DNA of 64,000 nucleotides from Hexactinellida sp. DTS-2022 (lineage: Eukaryota > Porifera > Hexactinellida). Below the pieces are notes generated by a model. That model saw only the letters and a program-made list of their open reading frames with translations. It did not search any database and was not told the DNA's origin. Position 1 is the first letter of the stretch. Every line of letters begins with the position of its first letter. Both the position numbers and the translations under genes were made by a program. Where the stretch lies: NCBI GenBank assembly GCA_028753945.1, contig JAPNXP010000012.1:5602501-5666500 (forward strand). The letters run 5' to 3'. Shown here piece after piece: positions 10,462-21,112 of this stretch.

Positions 10462-12183
10462 ATGCTAGGCTGTTTTGCATTGTCTCTGGTTTGTCTCGTG
10501 GTTGCGATATTTCCAGACTTGTTTATGGAACTAACTTTTCCCCTCCGCGACTACCTCGTAAACAAATCAATCATAAACACACAAACAAACAGAGTACTCT
10601 CTCACACCTCTCAGTTTTACAATTCTATCCCAAGTATTGAAGGATGGCGAATCGCAATAATAGTTTGCATTATTTCCCTATTCATTAACAACGCATACAA
10701 ATTCCTATTCCGAAAGAGACTCCCGTTAACACAGAGATTAATAGAAGGGTTTTTCCTCGTTCTCGGGAACGTGCCTATTATTCGCGGGAAAATAAGAGAG
10801 GAAGTTAGAAAAGCCGATGAACTGATTAAAGAGAGCGCCGCGATTAAAAACGCGCCCCTGAGTAGAGTTATAGTTCCGGTTAAGGGTCTCACCAAAGCTG
10901 AGGTGTTGGCCGAGTGTGAGCAGCACGCGCGCATCGGGGATTGGGAGTGGCACAAAGGAAAGGTGTCAGGAACCGTATACGTGTTCGACAGGGACCACAA
11001 ACACCTCATGCAACAAGTGTACTCTCTCTTCTACGAAGCGAACCCTCTCCATCCAGATGTGTTCCCAGGCGTCCGGAAAATGGAGTCGGAAGTGGTCTCA
11101 ATGTGTCTACAGCTGTTCCACGGGGAAAGTGGCTTTGGTGCTACCACTTCAGGGGGCACAGCCAGCATTCTTATGGCTATGAAAGCCTATAGGGAAGTAG
11201 GGTATGCGAAGGGGATCGAATTTCCGGAAATAATAATGTCCGACTCGACGCACCCCGCGTTTATGAAGGCCGCTTCTTATTTCGGGATGCGACCAAGGCG
11301 ATTTAAAGTTGGTTCCGATTTCAAGGCAAATCCCGCCGCTTATAAGCGAGCTATAAATAGCAACACAGTTGTGCTAGTAGTCTCAGCGCCCTGCTACCCT
11401 CACGGGATTATTGATCCGGTTGAAGAGGTCGCTAAATTAGGTGTCAAGTACAATGTAGGGGTACATGTGGATTGCTGTTTGGGGAGCTTAATGGTACCGT
11501 TTATGAAGGAGGCAGGATACCCGATACCGGTTGTAGACTTCCGGTTAAAAGGTGTTAGTTCCATATCGTGCGACACGCATAAATACGGGAACGGACCAAA
11601 GGGCTGTTCGGTGGTAATGTACCGAACGAAGGAGCTGAGAGCAAACCAGTATTTCGAGGATCCTAATTTCACGGGTGGCATCTACTGTTCGCCGGGCCTT
11701 CCGGGGAGTCGCAATGGGTCCATTCTGGCCAGCACTTGGGCCACAATGGTGTACACGGGACGAGAGGGGTACATAGAGAAAACAAAGGGCATAGTGGAGG
11801 TACGATCAGCTGTGGAGAGGGAGGTAAGGAAAATACCCGGACTGAAGGTGTTTGGGGAACCGAAAATGTCGATTGTAGCTTTCGGAAGTGATGAACTGAA
11901 TATATTTTCTATTTCGGATAACTTGGCAAAGAAAGGATGGCACGTAAATAACGATCAATTTCCCTCTGGACTTCACATGGCGTTCACTTCAATACACATT
12001 GGTAAGAATGTCCCCAATATGTTTATAACCGATCTTAAAGCTAGCATAAAGCTCTCTAAGAAGGACGATTCAGGTATGAAGGGAATAGCCAGTGTGTATG
12101 GGGCCTCAACTAAGATTCCTGATAGAAAGTTAGTCAGTCAGTGTATGGTGAAATATACTGATGCAATTCTGGATATGAAGTAG
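10462..12183 (+). CDS. SGPL1: Sphingosine-1-phosphate lyase
   Basis: Pyridoxal-phosphate enzyme of the ER membrane that irreversibly cleaves sphingosine-1-phosphate to a fatty aldehyde and phosphoethanolamine, ending sphingolipid signalling. 573 residues, close to the usual 550-590. A hydrophobic N-terminus and a clear membrane segment at 62-84 precede the group II decarboxylase fold. ANPLHPDVFPGVRKME, TSGGTASILMA and DCCLGS are family blocks. The PLP lysine is K374 in CDTHKYGNGPKG. Start: the first in-frame ATG, one base after the acceptor at 10460, so a 5' untranslated exon or leader is likely. The coding region has no intron, unlike adjacent laminin. Stop TAG at 12181-12183. Confidence 0.96.
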   Translation: MLGCFALSLVCLVVAIFPDLFMELTFPLRDYLVNKSIINTQTNRVLSHTSQFYNSIPSIEGWRIAIIVCIISLFINNAYKFLFRKRLPLTQRLIEGFFLVLGNVPIIRGKIREEVRKADELIKESAAIKNAPLSRVIVPVKGLTKAEVLAECEQHARIGDWEWHKGKVSGTVYVFDRDHKHLMQQVYSLFYEANPLHPDVFPGVRKMESEVVSMCLQLFHGESGFGATTSGGTASILMAMKAYREVGYAKGIEFPEIIMSDSTHPAFMKAASYFGMRPRRFKVGSDFKANPAAYKRAINSNTVVLVVSAPCYPHGIIDPVEEVAKLGVKYNVGVHVDCCLGSLMVPFMKEAGYPIPVVDFRLKGVSSISCDTHKYGNGPKGCSVVMYRTKELRANQYFEDPNFTGGIYCSPGLPGSRNGSILASTWATMVYTGREGYIEKTKGIVEVRSAVEREVRKIPGLKVFGEPKMSIVAFGSDELNIFSISDNLAKKGWHVNNDQFPSGLHMAFTSIHIGKNVPNMFITDLKASIKLSKKDDSGMKGIASVYGASTKIPDRKLVSQCMVKYTDAILDMK

Positions 12184-12758
12184 GGACTTTGGAATTTATA
12201 CTCGCATTAGTAGTTAGGTCATGAATCAACTAGATTTTAGAACTATTTCGCATTTATCTCATTCGCATGTCGAATTTTTCTTATTCGTATTTCGAATTTT
12301 CTTATTCGTATTTCGAATTTTTCTTATATCTATCTATTAACTCTGTTTACTTGTATGTTTATTTGTTTGAAGCTAATTAGGGTAAAAGTGGTTCCAACCC
12401 CAAAAATATTAATTTCCAGATAAGACTAACTTCCACTCTCGTTAATAGGAACACCAGGGGACATAGGCGCCGAAAGGGGTAATAACATAGTACTCTGTTA
12501 ATAGGAACACCAGGGGACCGTCTTAATATGTTCTTATTATCCGGAATTCATATTAACCGGAGTCACTTACATGCATTTGTATAGGCTAGGGGAATTCACC
12601 TTGTACTCCTTAACCGATATTTCCTTTATCCGTGTTCCTATTAACAGAGTCTACTGTATAAATACCCTCCATATAATTCAGTTCCCTAATAGGAGCATAT
12701 ACCCATTATACGTATAACATAACATAGGATAGTTTATTGCATATCGTAACAGAGCCTA
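12184..12758. other. SGPL1/MMUT convergent interval with family P3 MITE
   Basis: Both genes end into this interval. 12241-12325 has repeated TTATTCGTATTTCGAATTTT words. 12436-12475 is a MITE fragment, and 12485-12656 is a full P3 element ending AACAGAGTCTACTG, with a sister copy at 62698-62866. Confidence 0.6.
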
Positions 12759-15700
12759 TTAGTGTGTCCCCTTAGCCTGCTTGTCTCTGAGGAGCAAGTC
12801 TAGGATGTGATTGGCTGCGTCCGGTATCCGTGTCCCTGGTCCGAATATGAGACTCACGCCCTGTCTATAAAGCTCCTCGTGATCCTGTGGAGGTATCACG
12901 CCCCCACACAACACCAGGATGTCCCCCTTCCCCTGTCGCCTCAGTTCCTCTATCAGTTTCGGAACTAACACCTTATGTCCGGCGGAAAGGGAACTCACGC
13001 CAACCACGTGCACATCTGCGTCCACTGCCTGTTGAGCCACCTCCTCGGGGGTCTGGAAAAGCGGACCCACGTCCACGTCAAACCCCAGATCTGTGAACCC
13101 TGACGCTATAACCTTGTACCCCCTGTCGTGTCCGTCCTCTCCCACCTTGGCGACTAGCACCCTAGGGTTACGCCCCTCCCCCCTGGCGAACTCTCGCACC
13201 CTAGACAGCACCCCTTCTATTTCCCCTCCCGACGGGAACTGGCTAGAATAAGCCCCCGTCACCATGCTTGTGTCCGCCACGTGGCGCCCCCACGCCCCCT
13301 CCAACACCTCCGATATCTCCCCCACGGTTCCCCTCGCCCTCGCGGCCGCGACACTCAGCTCCAGCAGGTTCCCCTGTCCCGTTTCCGCGGCCTCCCGGAG
13401 CCCCCTGAGGGCAGATTGCACCCCCGGGCCCCTCGCCCCCTTTAGCACCCTCAGCTTATCCAGCTGTACCGACAGGACGCTCGCATTATCGATTCTTAAC
13501 ACCTCTAGTGGCGCCTCTTTGTCGGGCCGGTGTCGGTTGACACCTACGATTGTCTCCAGGCCCGAATCGATCCGCCCCTGTCTTTCGGTCGCCGCTTTCT
13601 CTATCAACAGCTTTGGTACCCCGGCGGCCACTGCCTGGGCCATGCCCCCCTCCGCTTCGAAGCGGGCCACCAGCCCCCTCGCCCTCTCATACATCTCTGC
13701 GGTTAACGCCTCCATAAAGTAGGACCCTCCCCAGGGGTCCGCGACCCGTCCTATGCCTGTTTCTTCCTGTAGGATTATCTGCGTGTTCCTTGCCACCCTG
13801 GCACTAAGGGGGGTGGGTAGGGCTAGTGCCTCATCAAATGAATTGGTGTGTAGGGACTGTGTGCCCCCGAACACGGCCGCCATCGCTTCTATGCAGGTGC
13901 GCGTTATGTTGTTATACGGGTCCTGTGCGGTTAGTGACCAGCCAGAGGTCTGGCAATGAGTACGGAGGGTAAGCGACCGTGTGTCGGTGGTAGCAAAGTT
14001 GTCCCGCATCAGATTAGCCCACAGACGTCTCGCGGCACGTAGCTTGGCTATCTCCATGTAGAAGTTCATGCCCACTCCGAAGAAGAATGAGAGGCGAGGT
14101 GCGAACTTATCGATGGGAATACCGGCCTTTATGCCGGTTCTGCAGTACTCTAGGCCGTCAGCTAAAGTCAGCGCTAATTCCAGCGCCGCGTCGGCCCCTG
14201 CCTCTTGTATGTGGTAACCGGATATTGAGATGGAGTTGTACTTAGGCATGTGTCGCGATGTGAACGCGAATATGTCCCCTACAATCCTCATGGAGGGAAC
14301 AGGGGGGTAAATATAGGTGTTGCGCACCATAAACTCCTTGAGGATGTCGTTCTGTATGGTTCCGGTTAGCTTATCCATGGTTACTCCTGTCTCCTCCGCC
14401 GCTACGATGTACATAGCGAGCACTGGGAGAACGGCCCCATTCATTGTCATGGATACGGACACCTGGTCGAGAGGGATTCCCGCGAACAGCTGTTTCATGT
14501 CCTCAACGCTGTCAACTGCCACCCCGGCCATTCCTACAATGTTATAAGGCATAGTTATAGACAGTAATACACAGTTAAATATATAGTGATACAGTATACT
14601 CCGCTTAATAGAGCCACGGTTAATCGGGTCAAAGCATGTATACAGTTATGTTCTTTATTATGAACATTCAAGGAACCAAAAATTGTGTTCATAATAGAGA
14701 GACTTCATAATAAGCGAACTTAACTTAATACAAACCCTACGTAAGTTGTTGAATTGGGACCATAGGGCTTGTTCATAATACAAAGTTTTTGCAATAATCA
14801 GGACTTAGGTAAAAAAAAAATTCGGTTGACAACTATGTTAAACAATTAATTGGTTAAACAGCTAGTCGATTGAACAACTATTAGGTTTAATTCGATCTAT
14901 TCGTCTGAAGAGGTTTAACCCTTGGCTAACTAACAATAATAAGTTATCCCTTACCCACATCCCCTATAACGCGAGGATGGTCCGAATCGTAGCCCCGGTG
15001 AGTCGGCAGATCGAAAGCTACACTCAGTCCCTGCTGTCCGTCCGCCAGATTCCGTCTGTAGAACCTGTTGCTCTCCTCGACAGTGCTGAACCCCGCGTAC
15101 TGCCGTATCGTCCATGGTCTCTGTGCGTACATGGTGGGGTAGGGGCCCCGGGTGTATGGGAACTTGCCGGGGAGCTCGGTCTCTAGTCCCGTTGGTGTGT
15201 CCTCTGCTGTGTAGACAGGCTTTATAGTGATGCCTAAGGTGTTAGTGCGTAAAGAAATTACTTATATAGAGCTCAGCTCTAGTAGAGTTCAGTTTTTCAC
15301 TATGTGTATTCAGGCCTGAGAAAGGTCAGTTTTTTTCCAGAGTTTAAAATTGACCTTTAGAAAGTAAGCCTGGGCTTTTAGTATGGGAAAAAATCTGAAT
15401 TCTACAAAGCTCAGCTCTATATAAGGATTCTCATACGTAAATTAGTCCATGTTAAGTATAATACGTACTATAGTATAACTAAAAAACTAAGGTTGCCATA
15501 TTCTGAAAGACTCATTACACTAAAGTTAAGCAACTTAGTGTAATGAGCATCCTTATATGTAGACGGTCTATAAAAGCCCATACAAATAAGCCACAAATTT
15601 GTAGACCAAAAGCCTTGCGTCTATGGTTAATACTAATTTATGTGTAAGAAAACCTGGTCTAGAAATAGAGTAATAGACGGTCTACATATAAGCTATTTCT

Positions 15701-15882
15701 AAATGACATTTAACACTTGTGTATAGTATACCCTCTGGAGTGCGCCACAATAATGTGTCCGGGTTTGCTCCCTTTAGAGATCTCTCTGCCAGCTGTCTCC
15801 ACTCGCTGTCCAATGAGAATCTCCGCTCGCCTGACAGCTGTCTCAATAGGCACAGCCCGCCCCTCAGTCTCAGCAGGGACAT
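12759..15882 (-). CDS. MMUT: Methylmalonyl-CoA mutase, mitochondrial
   Basis: Adenosylcobalamin enzyme of the mitochondrial matrix converting methylmalonyl-CoA to succinyl-CoA in propionate, odd-chain and branched-chain catabolism. Three exons with matching phases: 15882-15732, 15233-14955, 14533-12759, giving 734 residues (human 750). The start [18 protein letters not shown] is Arg/Leu-rich, a plausible mitochondrial presequence. Exon 2 carries [20 protein letters not shown], the substrate-channel signature. The C-terminal B12 domain has DGHDRG with cobalt-ligand H612, then [10 protein letters not shown] and [10 protein letters not shown]. Codon third positions are strongly G/C, unlike neighbouring PSTK and EXO1. 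Orientation is convergent with SGPL1. Confidence 0.95.
14592..14806. mobile_element. MITE remnants in MMUT intron 2
   Basis: A fragment of the CTCCGCTTAATAGAG family is followed by a P4 copy (14643-14806) with the shared core AAGCGAACTTAACTTAATAC. Confidence 0.55.
15258..15428. mobile_element. MITE with long inverted ends, MMUT intron 1 (first)
   Basis: Ends TTATATAGAGCTCAGCTCT and AGCTCAGCTCTATATAAGG are complementary over about 35 bp. An oppositely oriented copy lies at 58804-58972. Confidence 0.6.
15506..15693. mobile_element. Hairpin and MITE, MMUT intron 1 (second)
   Basis: A small hairpin (CTCATTACACTAA arms, 15506-15545) precedes an element with inverted ends CTTATATGTAGACGGTCTA. The same ends fused head to head form the palindrome at 24436. 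Confidence 0.55.
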
Positions 15883-15998
15883 ACAGGCTATTTGTATCCA
15901 GGGGGGAATGATAAACCTTAATACATACTGTACTATACTTACCAGTATTATAACAAGAGAATACTTGTACTAATCATAGGTGTAACTTTATGTACCAA

Positions 15999-16134
15999 CA
16001 GTATAACCTCGTTAGTACAACACGGTTATAACGAACACTATTGCAAATGATATTGGTTAACCGTTAATGCGAATTCCGGAAAAGGCGAACACATTTTGAC
16101 GGTCCCCGGGTGTTCTTACTAACGAGGTTCTACT
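15999..16134. mobile_element. pogo-like MITE, family P2
   Basis: CAGTATAACCTCGTTAGTAC to ACTAACGAGGTTCTACT, in the interval between MMUT and PSTK. Nothing else is recognised in 15883-16313. Confidence 0.6.
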
Positions 16135-16313
16135 TCTTTCCCTTATAAGATTAATTTGTGTATATAAATATTCTATCAGCTAAATCAAAGACACCAAACA
16201 CTTAATTGTGTCGTTAAAATAACTTCATATTCTAACAATCAAAACATGTTTCTTAAAAACGTAACTAACTCTATATACAATAGATAGTGTCATATTATGA
16301 CACCTGTATATGG

Positions 16314-17270
16314 CTATATCATGGCTTCCTTTAACATGACACTAAGAACTGACTCTAGCTCAAGTGGCACGTGCCCCTCGGACCACCCGCCCTCAGTTAT
16401 ACCCTTTAACACCTCTCTTCTCTTCACGTTACATTTCTCAGCGAATATTCTAACCTCTTTGGTTTCCATACCACTCTCGCTCGCATTTCTTATAAACCCA
16501 CCGATTACCTTTCGTAAGATTATATCGCATTGGTGAGCTACGCTAGACAATGTTTCTTTTCTAGATTTTTCCTTTTCGCCGGTTTTTGTGTCCAAATCTT
16601 CGAGAGAGGGAGCAGGTAATTTTAACACCTCCACAATTCGTGTCACTACAAGCCCAAACGGTATCTCTTTAGAGGTGTTAAGTGGCACAGTTTGACGCTC
16701 CCATTTGTAAGGCGACCCCACAGGGCTCGCCATTTGGTCCCTAATAGCAACAATAGTCTCATCTAACACCTTATTTTCCCTTTGTTTGTTCCGATTAAAA
16801 CTCTCTTCCAAACTAACTTCAAAATATAACTGAATAAATCCGAGTTTATATTTCCTGGCTAATCTATAGAAATCGTATCGCATGCTCCTGTAATGAAATG
16901 TGTCGTCTAAAATTAGAATAGAAACACCATCTTTCGGGCAAGGTGTTACAATAAATTGTGCCACTTCAGGACACTCGGTAGCCTCCCCTGTTACCAATTG
17001 TGAGGTAAGGAATGTATCTATTTTTATCTTTAAATCGTCTCGATGTTGTCTCCATTTGAATTCAGGATCAGCTGTTTCTTCATTTGTAGCCCGGATGTCT
17101 TTCGGGAGATAGGTGTCAAATTCCACACAAATAATGTGTAGTTTAGATCCCATAGAGGTTAGATATTCTGTGAAGGAACGAACAAATGTGGATTTGCCAC
17201 TGGCAGGTATGCCTACTAGAAGACAGATAACTTTTATGTTGGAATCAAACTGTTGAATGTTTGAAGCCAT
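16314..17270 (-). CDS. PSTK: L-seryl-tRNA(Sec) kinase (phosphoseryl-tRNA kinase)
   Basis: Cytosolic kinase that phosphorylates Ser-tRNA(Sec), the step before SepSecS converts it to selenocysteinyl-tRNA. Its presence implies selenoprotein synthesis. 318 residues in one exon. P-loop GIPASGKST at 20-28; LILDDTFHYRSMRYDFY carries the family's DD-Y-SMR block; the second half is helical, as in animal PSTK. First ATG taken: TATTATTAG lies 10 bases upstream and could be an acceptor. Five AGGTGTT or AACACCT words fall in this short gene, in several frames. Confidence 0.9.
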   Translation of the reverse strand: MASNIQQFDSNIKVICLLVGIPASGKSTFVRSFTEYLTSMGSKLHIICVEFDTYLPKDIRATNEETADPEFKWRQHRDDLKIKIDTFLTSQLVTGEATECPEVAQFIVTPCPKDGVSILILDDTFHYRSMRYDFYRLARKYKLGFIQLYFEVSLEESFNRNKQRENKVLDETIVAIRDQMASPVGSPYKWERQTVPLNTSKEIPFGLVVTRIVEVLKLPAPSLEDLDTKTGEKEKSRKETLSSVAHQCDIILRKVIGGFIRNASESGMETKEVRIFAEKCNVKRREVLKGITEGGWSEGHVPLELESVLSVMLKEAMI

Positions 17271-17416
17271 TTGTTGTTGCTAATAATATAAATATTTTTG
17301 ACTATGGTGAATTTGATTAATTTTCCCAATTTACTAATACGTATAGTAGATTCCAGATATAAGAACACCGATTATAAGAACATTATACTGGAAAACGGTT
17401 GCCATATACCCTATAT

Positions 17417-18305
17417 ATAAAATACAATGTCTGTCTGTGTGTATGTCTGTCTGTCTGTCCTCACATCTCCTCTGAGATGCTTGAACCGATCTGTACCAAA
17501 TTTTGCATATTATCTAGGAATTATCTCACCACTCCAGATAAGGAATTTTTAAGAAAAATATTCACATCTTCCATCCCCAAGGTGCCAAAATATTTAACCA
17601 ATTAAATTCGAGGATTTTCCAGTATGGATTAGCATCTAGCATTCAATTCGTATAAAAGGATTTTTATGTCTCTATCAATTGTAAAGTGTGCAGTATAGAA
17701 TGCCTACTGAGACTGTAATTTAATTGGTCGAGAGTAAATTCATTTATCCAATCAGTTATTTGTGTTCAGTTTCCCTATATGATTTCCCATAATATAAACA
17801 ACAATTGAATATACATATAGACCAATAAAATTCAACCTTACTTTGTGTTGTTGGACAATTTAATAGTCATACCTATTGCTATCGGTCAGGTCTGCTTATT
17901 ATGAACAAGATTTCGTCTGCTTTATTATGAACAAGCCTTATGGTCCCAATTTAACAACTTACATAGGGTTTGTACTAAGTTGAGTTCGCTTATTATGAAG
18001 TCTCTCTATTATGCACAATTTATGGTCCCTTGAATGTTTATCATAAAAGAACCTGACTATATATAGATCGGGTTGACATATTTTGCCAACTTCAGTCATA
18101 ATTTACAAACAAAATCCAAACCTGTTATCAACTATACGTATGCCACTTAAAAAACGTTCGCGTGTTGGTAATGATTGTAAACAAACGCCCAATACAGCGA
18201 GAAAGCGATTAAAACGTGAAAATAAACATAACACCAAATACAAAGCGTAGTAAAGCATAGTAAAATAGCAGAAAAATGCCGCCCGGAGGGCGGTTTTTCG
18301 GCTAG
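17417..18305 (+). mobile_element. Helitron-like non-autonomous element with truncated ORF
   Basis: The left part has TGTCTGTCTG runs and GAACCGATCTGTACCAAAT, a pattern common in Helitron 5' regions. The right end has hairpin CCGCCC-GGA-GGGCGG (18279-18293), then TTTTTCGG and CTAG before a T, the usual Helitron 3' layout. A 36-codon basic ORF (18140-18250, starts MPLKKRSRVG) resembles the start of Helitron replication proteins. The canonical 5' TC is not evident and the 11-bp flanking duplication is atypical, so the class is tentative. Confidence 0.45.
17885..18055. mobile_element. P4 MITE nested inside the Helitron-like element
   Basis: GTCAGGTCTGCTTATTATG to AAAAGAACCTGAC are inverted ends. 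This gives three nested layers: P1, Helitron-like, P4. Confidence 0.6.
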
Positions 18306-18383
18306 TACCCTATATAATTTATGCCGGTTATAAAAACATTATATGCAGTTTCCGACGATGTTCTTATAACCGGCGTCCACTGT

Positions 18384-18951
18384 ACTGTAGAACTACAATC
18401 TATCTACTGTAAATTCTGTATTACTACAATTATAATTGACAATACTTTGGGACTTTATTGGATACGATACTGAACAACAATATATTTGTATAATATAACA
18501 TTATATGAATGAATCAATAAATTGTACGTATATCACATTTCTGCGAAGATATTTGTAATATACAACGAGTGTAAATGTATAAACAACTTTGGTTCCTATT
18601 CAAATTCCTGTTTGTCCGGTAATTCTGAGACCGGATCTGCTCTCTCTTCAGGAGAAATCAGCTGATTGCTGATATATAGATTGGCATAATATGTGTCTTG
18701 GAAATGGATACGAAATGAAATGCGAAAGTATAATATGAGTAGAAATATAGAGAAATAATATAGAGAAACGATACATATATATATTACGCCTATTTGTTTG
18801 ATTACAAAATAGTTAGACGGTCATCTCATTATCACGTGAGTCGTGACAATGACAAGTCCAATAATAGATATCATCGCATAAGTAATAGTGTATATTAGAG
18901 TTTGTATACTTATTATAGCAATGTATTCTATGACAGTGCAATTAGCTGAGA
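18384..18951. other. AT-rich interval
   Basis: No convincing coding region, RNA gene or recognisable repeat seen. Confidence 0.5.
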
Positions 18952-19164
18952 ATAGTATACAATAACATTATGGGTGTATTAGAATAAGCTTAAGATTCTA
19001 TAGTAATCAAACCATAACATTTAATTATTAACCTGATATAAATAAGAGCTCTGGGATTTATTTATTTGCTTTACACTACTTTTACAAACTTTCAATAAAA
19101 AAACTTACAGGTAAGTTGGCTCTATGCCTTGGTGTCTTCCGACGCCTTATTATATAAAAGAGAT
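18952..19164. repeat. Structured interspersed element, copy B
   Basis: Same order of inverted pair, small hairpin and GGTGTC hairpin as copy A. One change (TCTATGCC for TCTAAGCC) shortens the first hairpin stem; the donor-like GTAAGT is unchanged. Confidence 0.7.
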
Positions 19165-19200
19165 ATTACTAAAATAATTTTTATAATATATTTGTTTCAA

Positions 19201-19267
19201 ACGGGCGGTGGTTACGGTCTGTTTACGTGTTGTCCCACACATTAACCAGACCGTCTCCTCCGCCCGT
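19201..19267 (+). ncRNA. GC-rich imperfect hairpin, microRNA-precursor-like
   Basis: Arms 19201-19230 and 19237-19267 pair with a few mismatches around a TGTCCC loop. ACGGGCGG pairs CCGCCCGT, ACGGTCTG pairs CAGACCGT, and GTGT pairs ACAC. About 25 paired positions, GC-rich in AT-rich surroundings. Size and shape fit a metazoan pre-miRNA, but expression cannot be judged from DNA. It could also be an old palindromic transposon end. Confidence 0.4.
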
Positions 19268-19438
19268 ATCTAATGTTTTGATTGTTTCATGAAATTAATC
19301 ACATGATCACTCATACTCAAGTTCTATTTTTAGAACTATTATTTCGGTTGTGTTATCAGCTGAATGTAAATTGAAACTGATACCAACGGTGATGATGGGA
19401 TCAACTTGTTTAGATGGGCTGTAGGACACATCCAAAGA

Positions 19439-19448
19439 GTATAAATAG
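19439..19448 (+). promoter_or_regulatory. Possible TATA box
   Basis: TATAAATAGG lies about 70 bases upstream of the ATG at 19512. Confidence 0.3.
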
Positions 19449-19511
19449 GCGTGAACGGCTGATAAGTAATAACTCATATTTTTCCAAAGGAAGTAAATTG
19501 GCACAAGTCGA

Positions 19512-19727
19512 ATGGCAGAAATTGCAGTAAACAAAGAACAAATCTGGGATACAGGTTGGGCAGAAGAAGAACAAGAGAATCAACCCCCTTCCATATCCAT
19601 AGGACCGAGTCACTCTTGTAAATTCGCAGTAACAAGTTGTAAGAATAGCTTTCAGAAAGTCAAGATGTTTGTAATATTCATAGATAATATATTGACAAGT
19701 TATGTTTCGCGTTCTAAATATAATTAA
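19512..19727 (+). CDS. Hypothetical small protein, uncertain
   Basis: 71 codons beginning MAEIAVNKEQIWDTGWAEEE; acidic first half, no domain recognised. A TATA-like box lies about 70 bases upstream. An overlapping minus-strand frame (19534-19307, ending in LKIELEYE) is an equally plausible reading and I cannot choose between them. The GAACAAGAG context of its EEEQEN stretch is echoed by EEEQES in the frame at 20389, perhaps by chance. Confidence 0.25.
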   Translation: MAEIAVNKEQIWDTGWAEEEQENQPPSISIGPSHSCKFAVTSCKNSFQKVKMFVIFIDNILTSYVSRSKYN

Positions 19728-20388
19728 ATATTAATATGATCGATATACAATTTAATCTTTGGGATAACAAACAGTTACAAATATGGGTTCTCGTCTCATT
19801 ATCGGTATGTCCTTTCGAAAAGTATTATTATAGCGAATAATTTGACAGTTTTCGATTGTAGTCCTGTGTTGAATTTATATACCTAACCAAATTTATGACA
19901 TTCTTTTTCGTTGAATTTTGTAACCAATGCAAACTTAAAATAGTAAATACCAAATGATATTTATGTTACTAAGGTATATTATTTTTGTGAGTGAAATTCT
20001 AACGAAATACATAGTTGCTATGGAATGTAATATATTTCCGAAAGAATGATTATGTTTCAAATTATTCACAACTGTAAAATGTGTTGTCAATGACTCAATG
20101 TCTTACTTTGTTTGTCTAAACGCTCTATCAAATTTTAAACATTCCTTATTGCATATATTTAAAAACGTTAATTGACGCGTCAAATAAGAGTTAATTGACG
20201 CGTCAAATATGTTTTTTAATACCTCCTTATTGGCATGGTAGCTTATTTTTTGAACGGAAATATGGCAATATTAATCACAATAATTTAATCACAAATGGAA
20301 CCTCATGGTGAGCATACGAAGCTTAACCTTAAAACCTTTGAATAAATAGAGGTGCTAAATAAATAATTTCATTTTCGCAGTAATTAAA

Positions 20389-20601
20389 ATGGCAACAGCT
20401 TTTCGTAAACTTACAAAAGTAATTTTGAAAACTCAATTATCAGAGGAGGAACAAGAGTCCCAATTCTCTACAGAACTCAAAACGAATGAAGCAACAATTC
20501 CAATACGGGAAAATACACTGTCTCGTAAAGAAGAAAAGAAAGCTAAAATGCAAACTGCAAAGAAAAATAACGATTTTTTTAAATTTTCAATAATAAATTA
20601 A
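20389..20601 (+). CDS. Hypothetical small basic protein, uncertain
   Basis: 70 codons starting MATAFRKLTKVILKTQ, Lys/Glu-rich and probably unstructured or helical. A strong acceptor-like TTTCATTTTCGCAG ends nine bases before the ATG, so this may be a terminal exon or a gene with a 5' leader. No family recognised. Between 19728 and 20388 the only notable pattern is a direct repeat of TTAATTGACGCGTCAAATA at 20169-20207. Confidence 0.3.
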   Translation: MATAFRKLTKVILKTQLSEEEQESQFSTELKTNEATIPIRENTLSRKEEKKAKMQTAKKNNDFFKFSIIN

Positions 20602-21112
20602 TAGCGAGTTATGTGTTGTGTGAAAATACGAATATAAATAAAATACAATTTTCAATTAATTAAGTGGAATTGGGTGCAAATATTATTATAATATAAAGTT
20701 AATTAATTAATTAACAGTAGACTCTGTTGACAGTTGACTTCAGGTCCATCTAAAATTGCTAATAAAAAGGTAGAAAAACTGATTAACTAATAGCCGTAAA
20801 TTGTGCACTCAAATGAATGAAAATGATATATTGTCTAAAATAATTATTTTAATGTGTTTGCGAATGCACCAGTACAAACTAACGCAATAAAATACAATCA
20901 AAAAGCCATGAAAAGACAACTATTGGATTCAAAAGCAACAAAATTTTGCAAGCCAGATTAAGTACTTTATGTGTGGTCAAAGTTGCAACAACAACAAATG
21001 TGAATATAAATAAGGAAATCGCAGTTAATGGTTGTTACTGTACATGAATTGTCTCTATCCCTCAATATACATTTAGCACACAAAAGAGAGTTATTACTAA
21101 TACATAACTAAA
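20602..21112. other. AT-rich interval downstream of EXO1
   Basis: No gene or clear repeat seen apart from a short TTAATTAA run at 20697-20715. Confidence 0.5.

Larger units (their letters stand above)
17344..18383. mobile_element. pogo-like P1 MITE split by a larger insertion
   Basis: The left half (17344-17416) and right half (18306-18383, ending CGGCGTCCACTG) belong to one P1 element. The word TACCCTATATA is present at both break points, as a target duplication would be. Confidence 0.6.

Noticed and set aside
12887-14547. Plus-strand frames opposite MMUT
   Set aside because: Shadows created by the GC-rich third positions; the minus strand encodes MMUT continuously.
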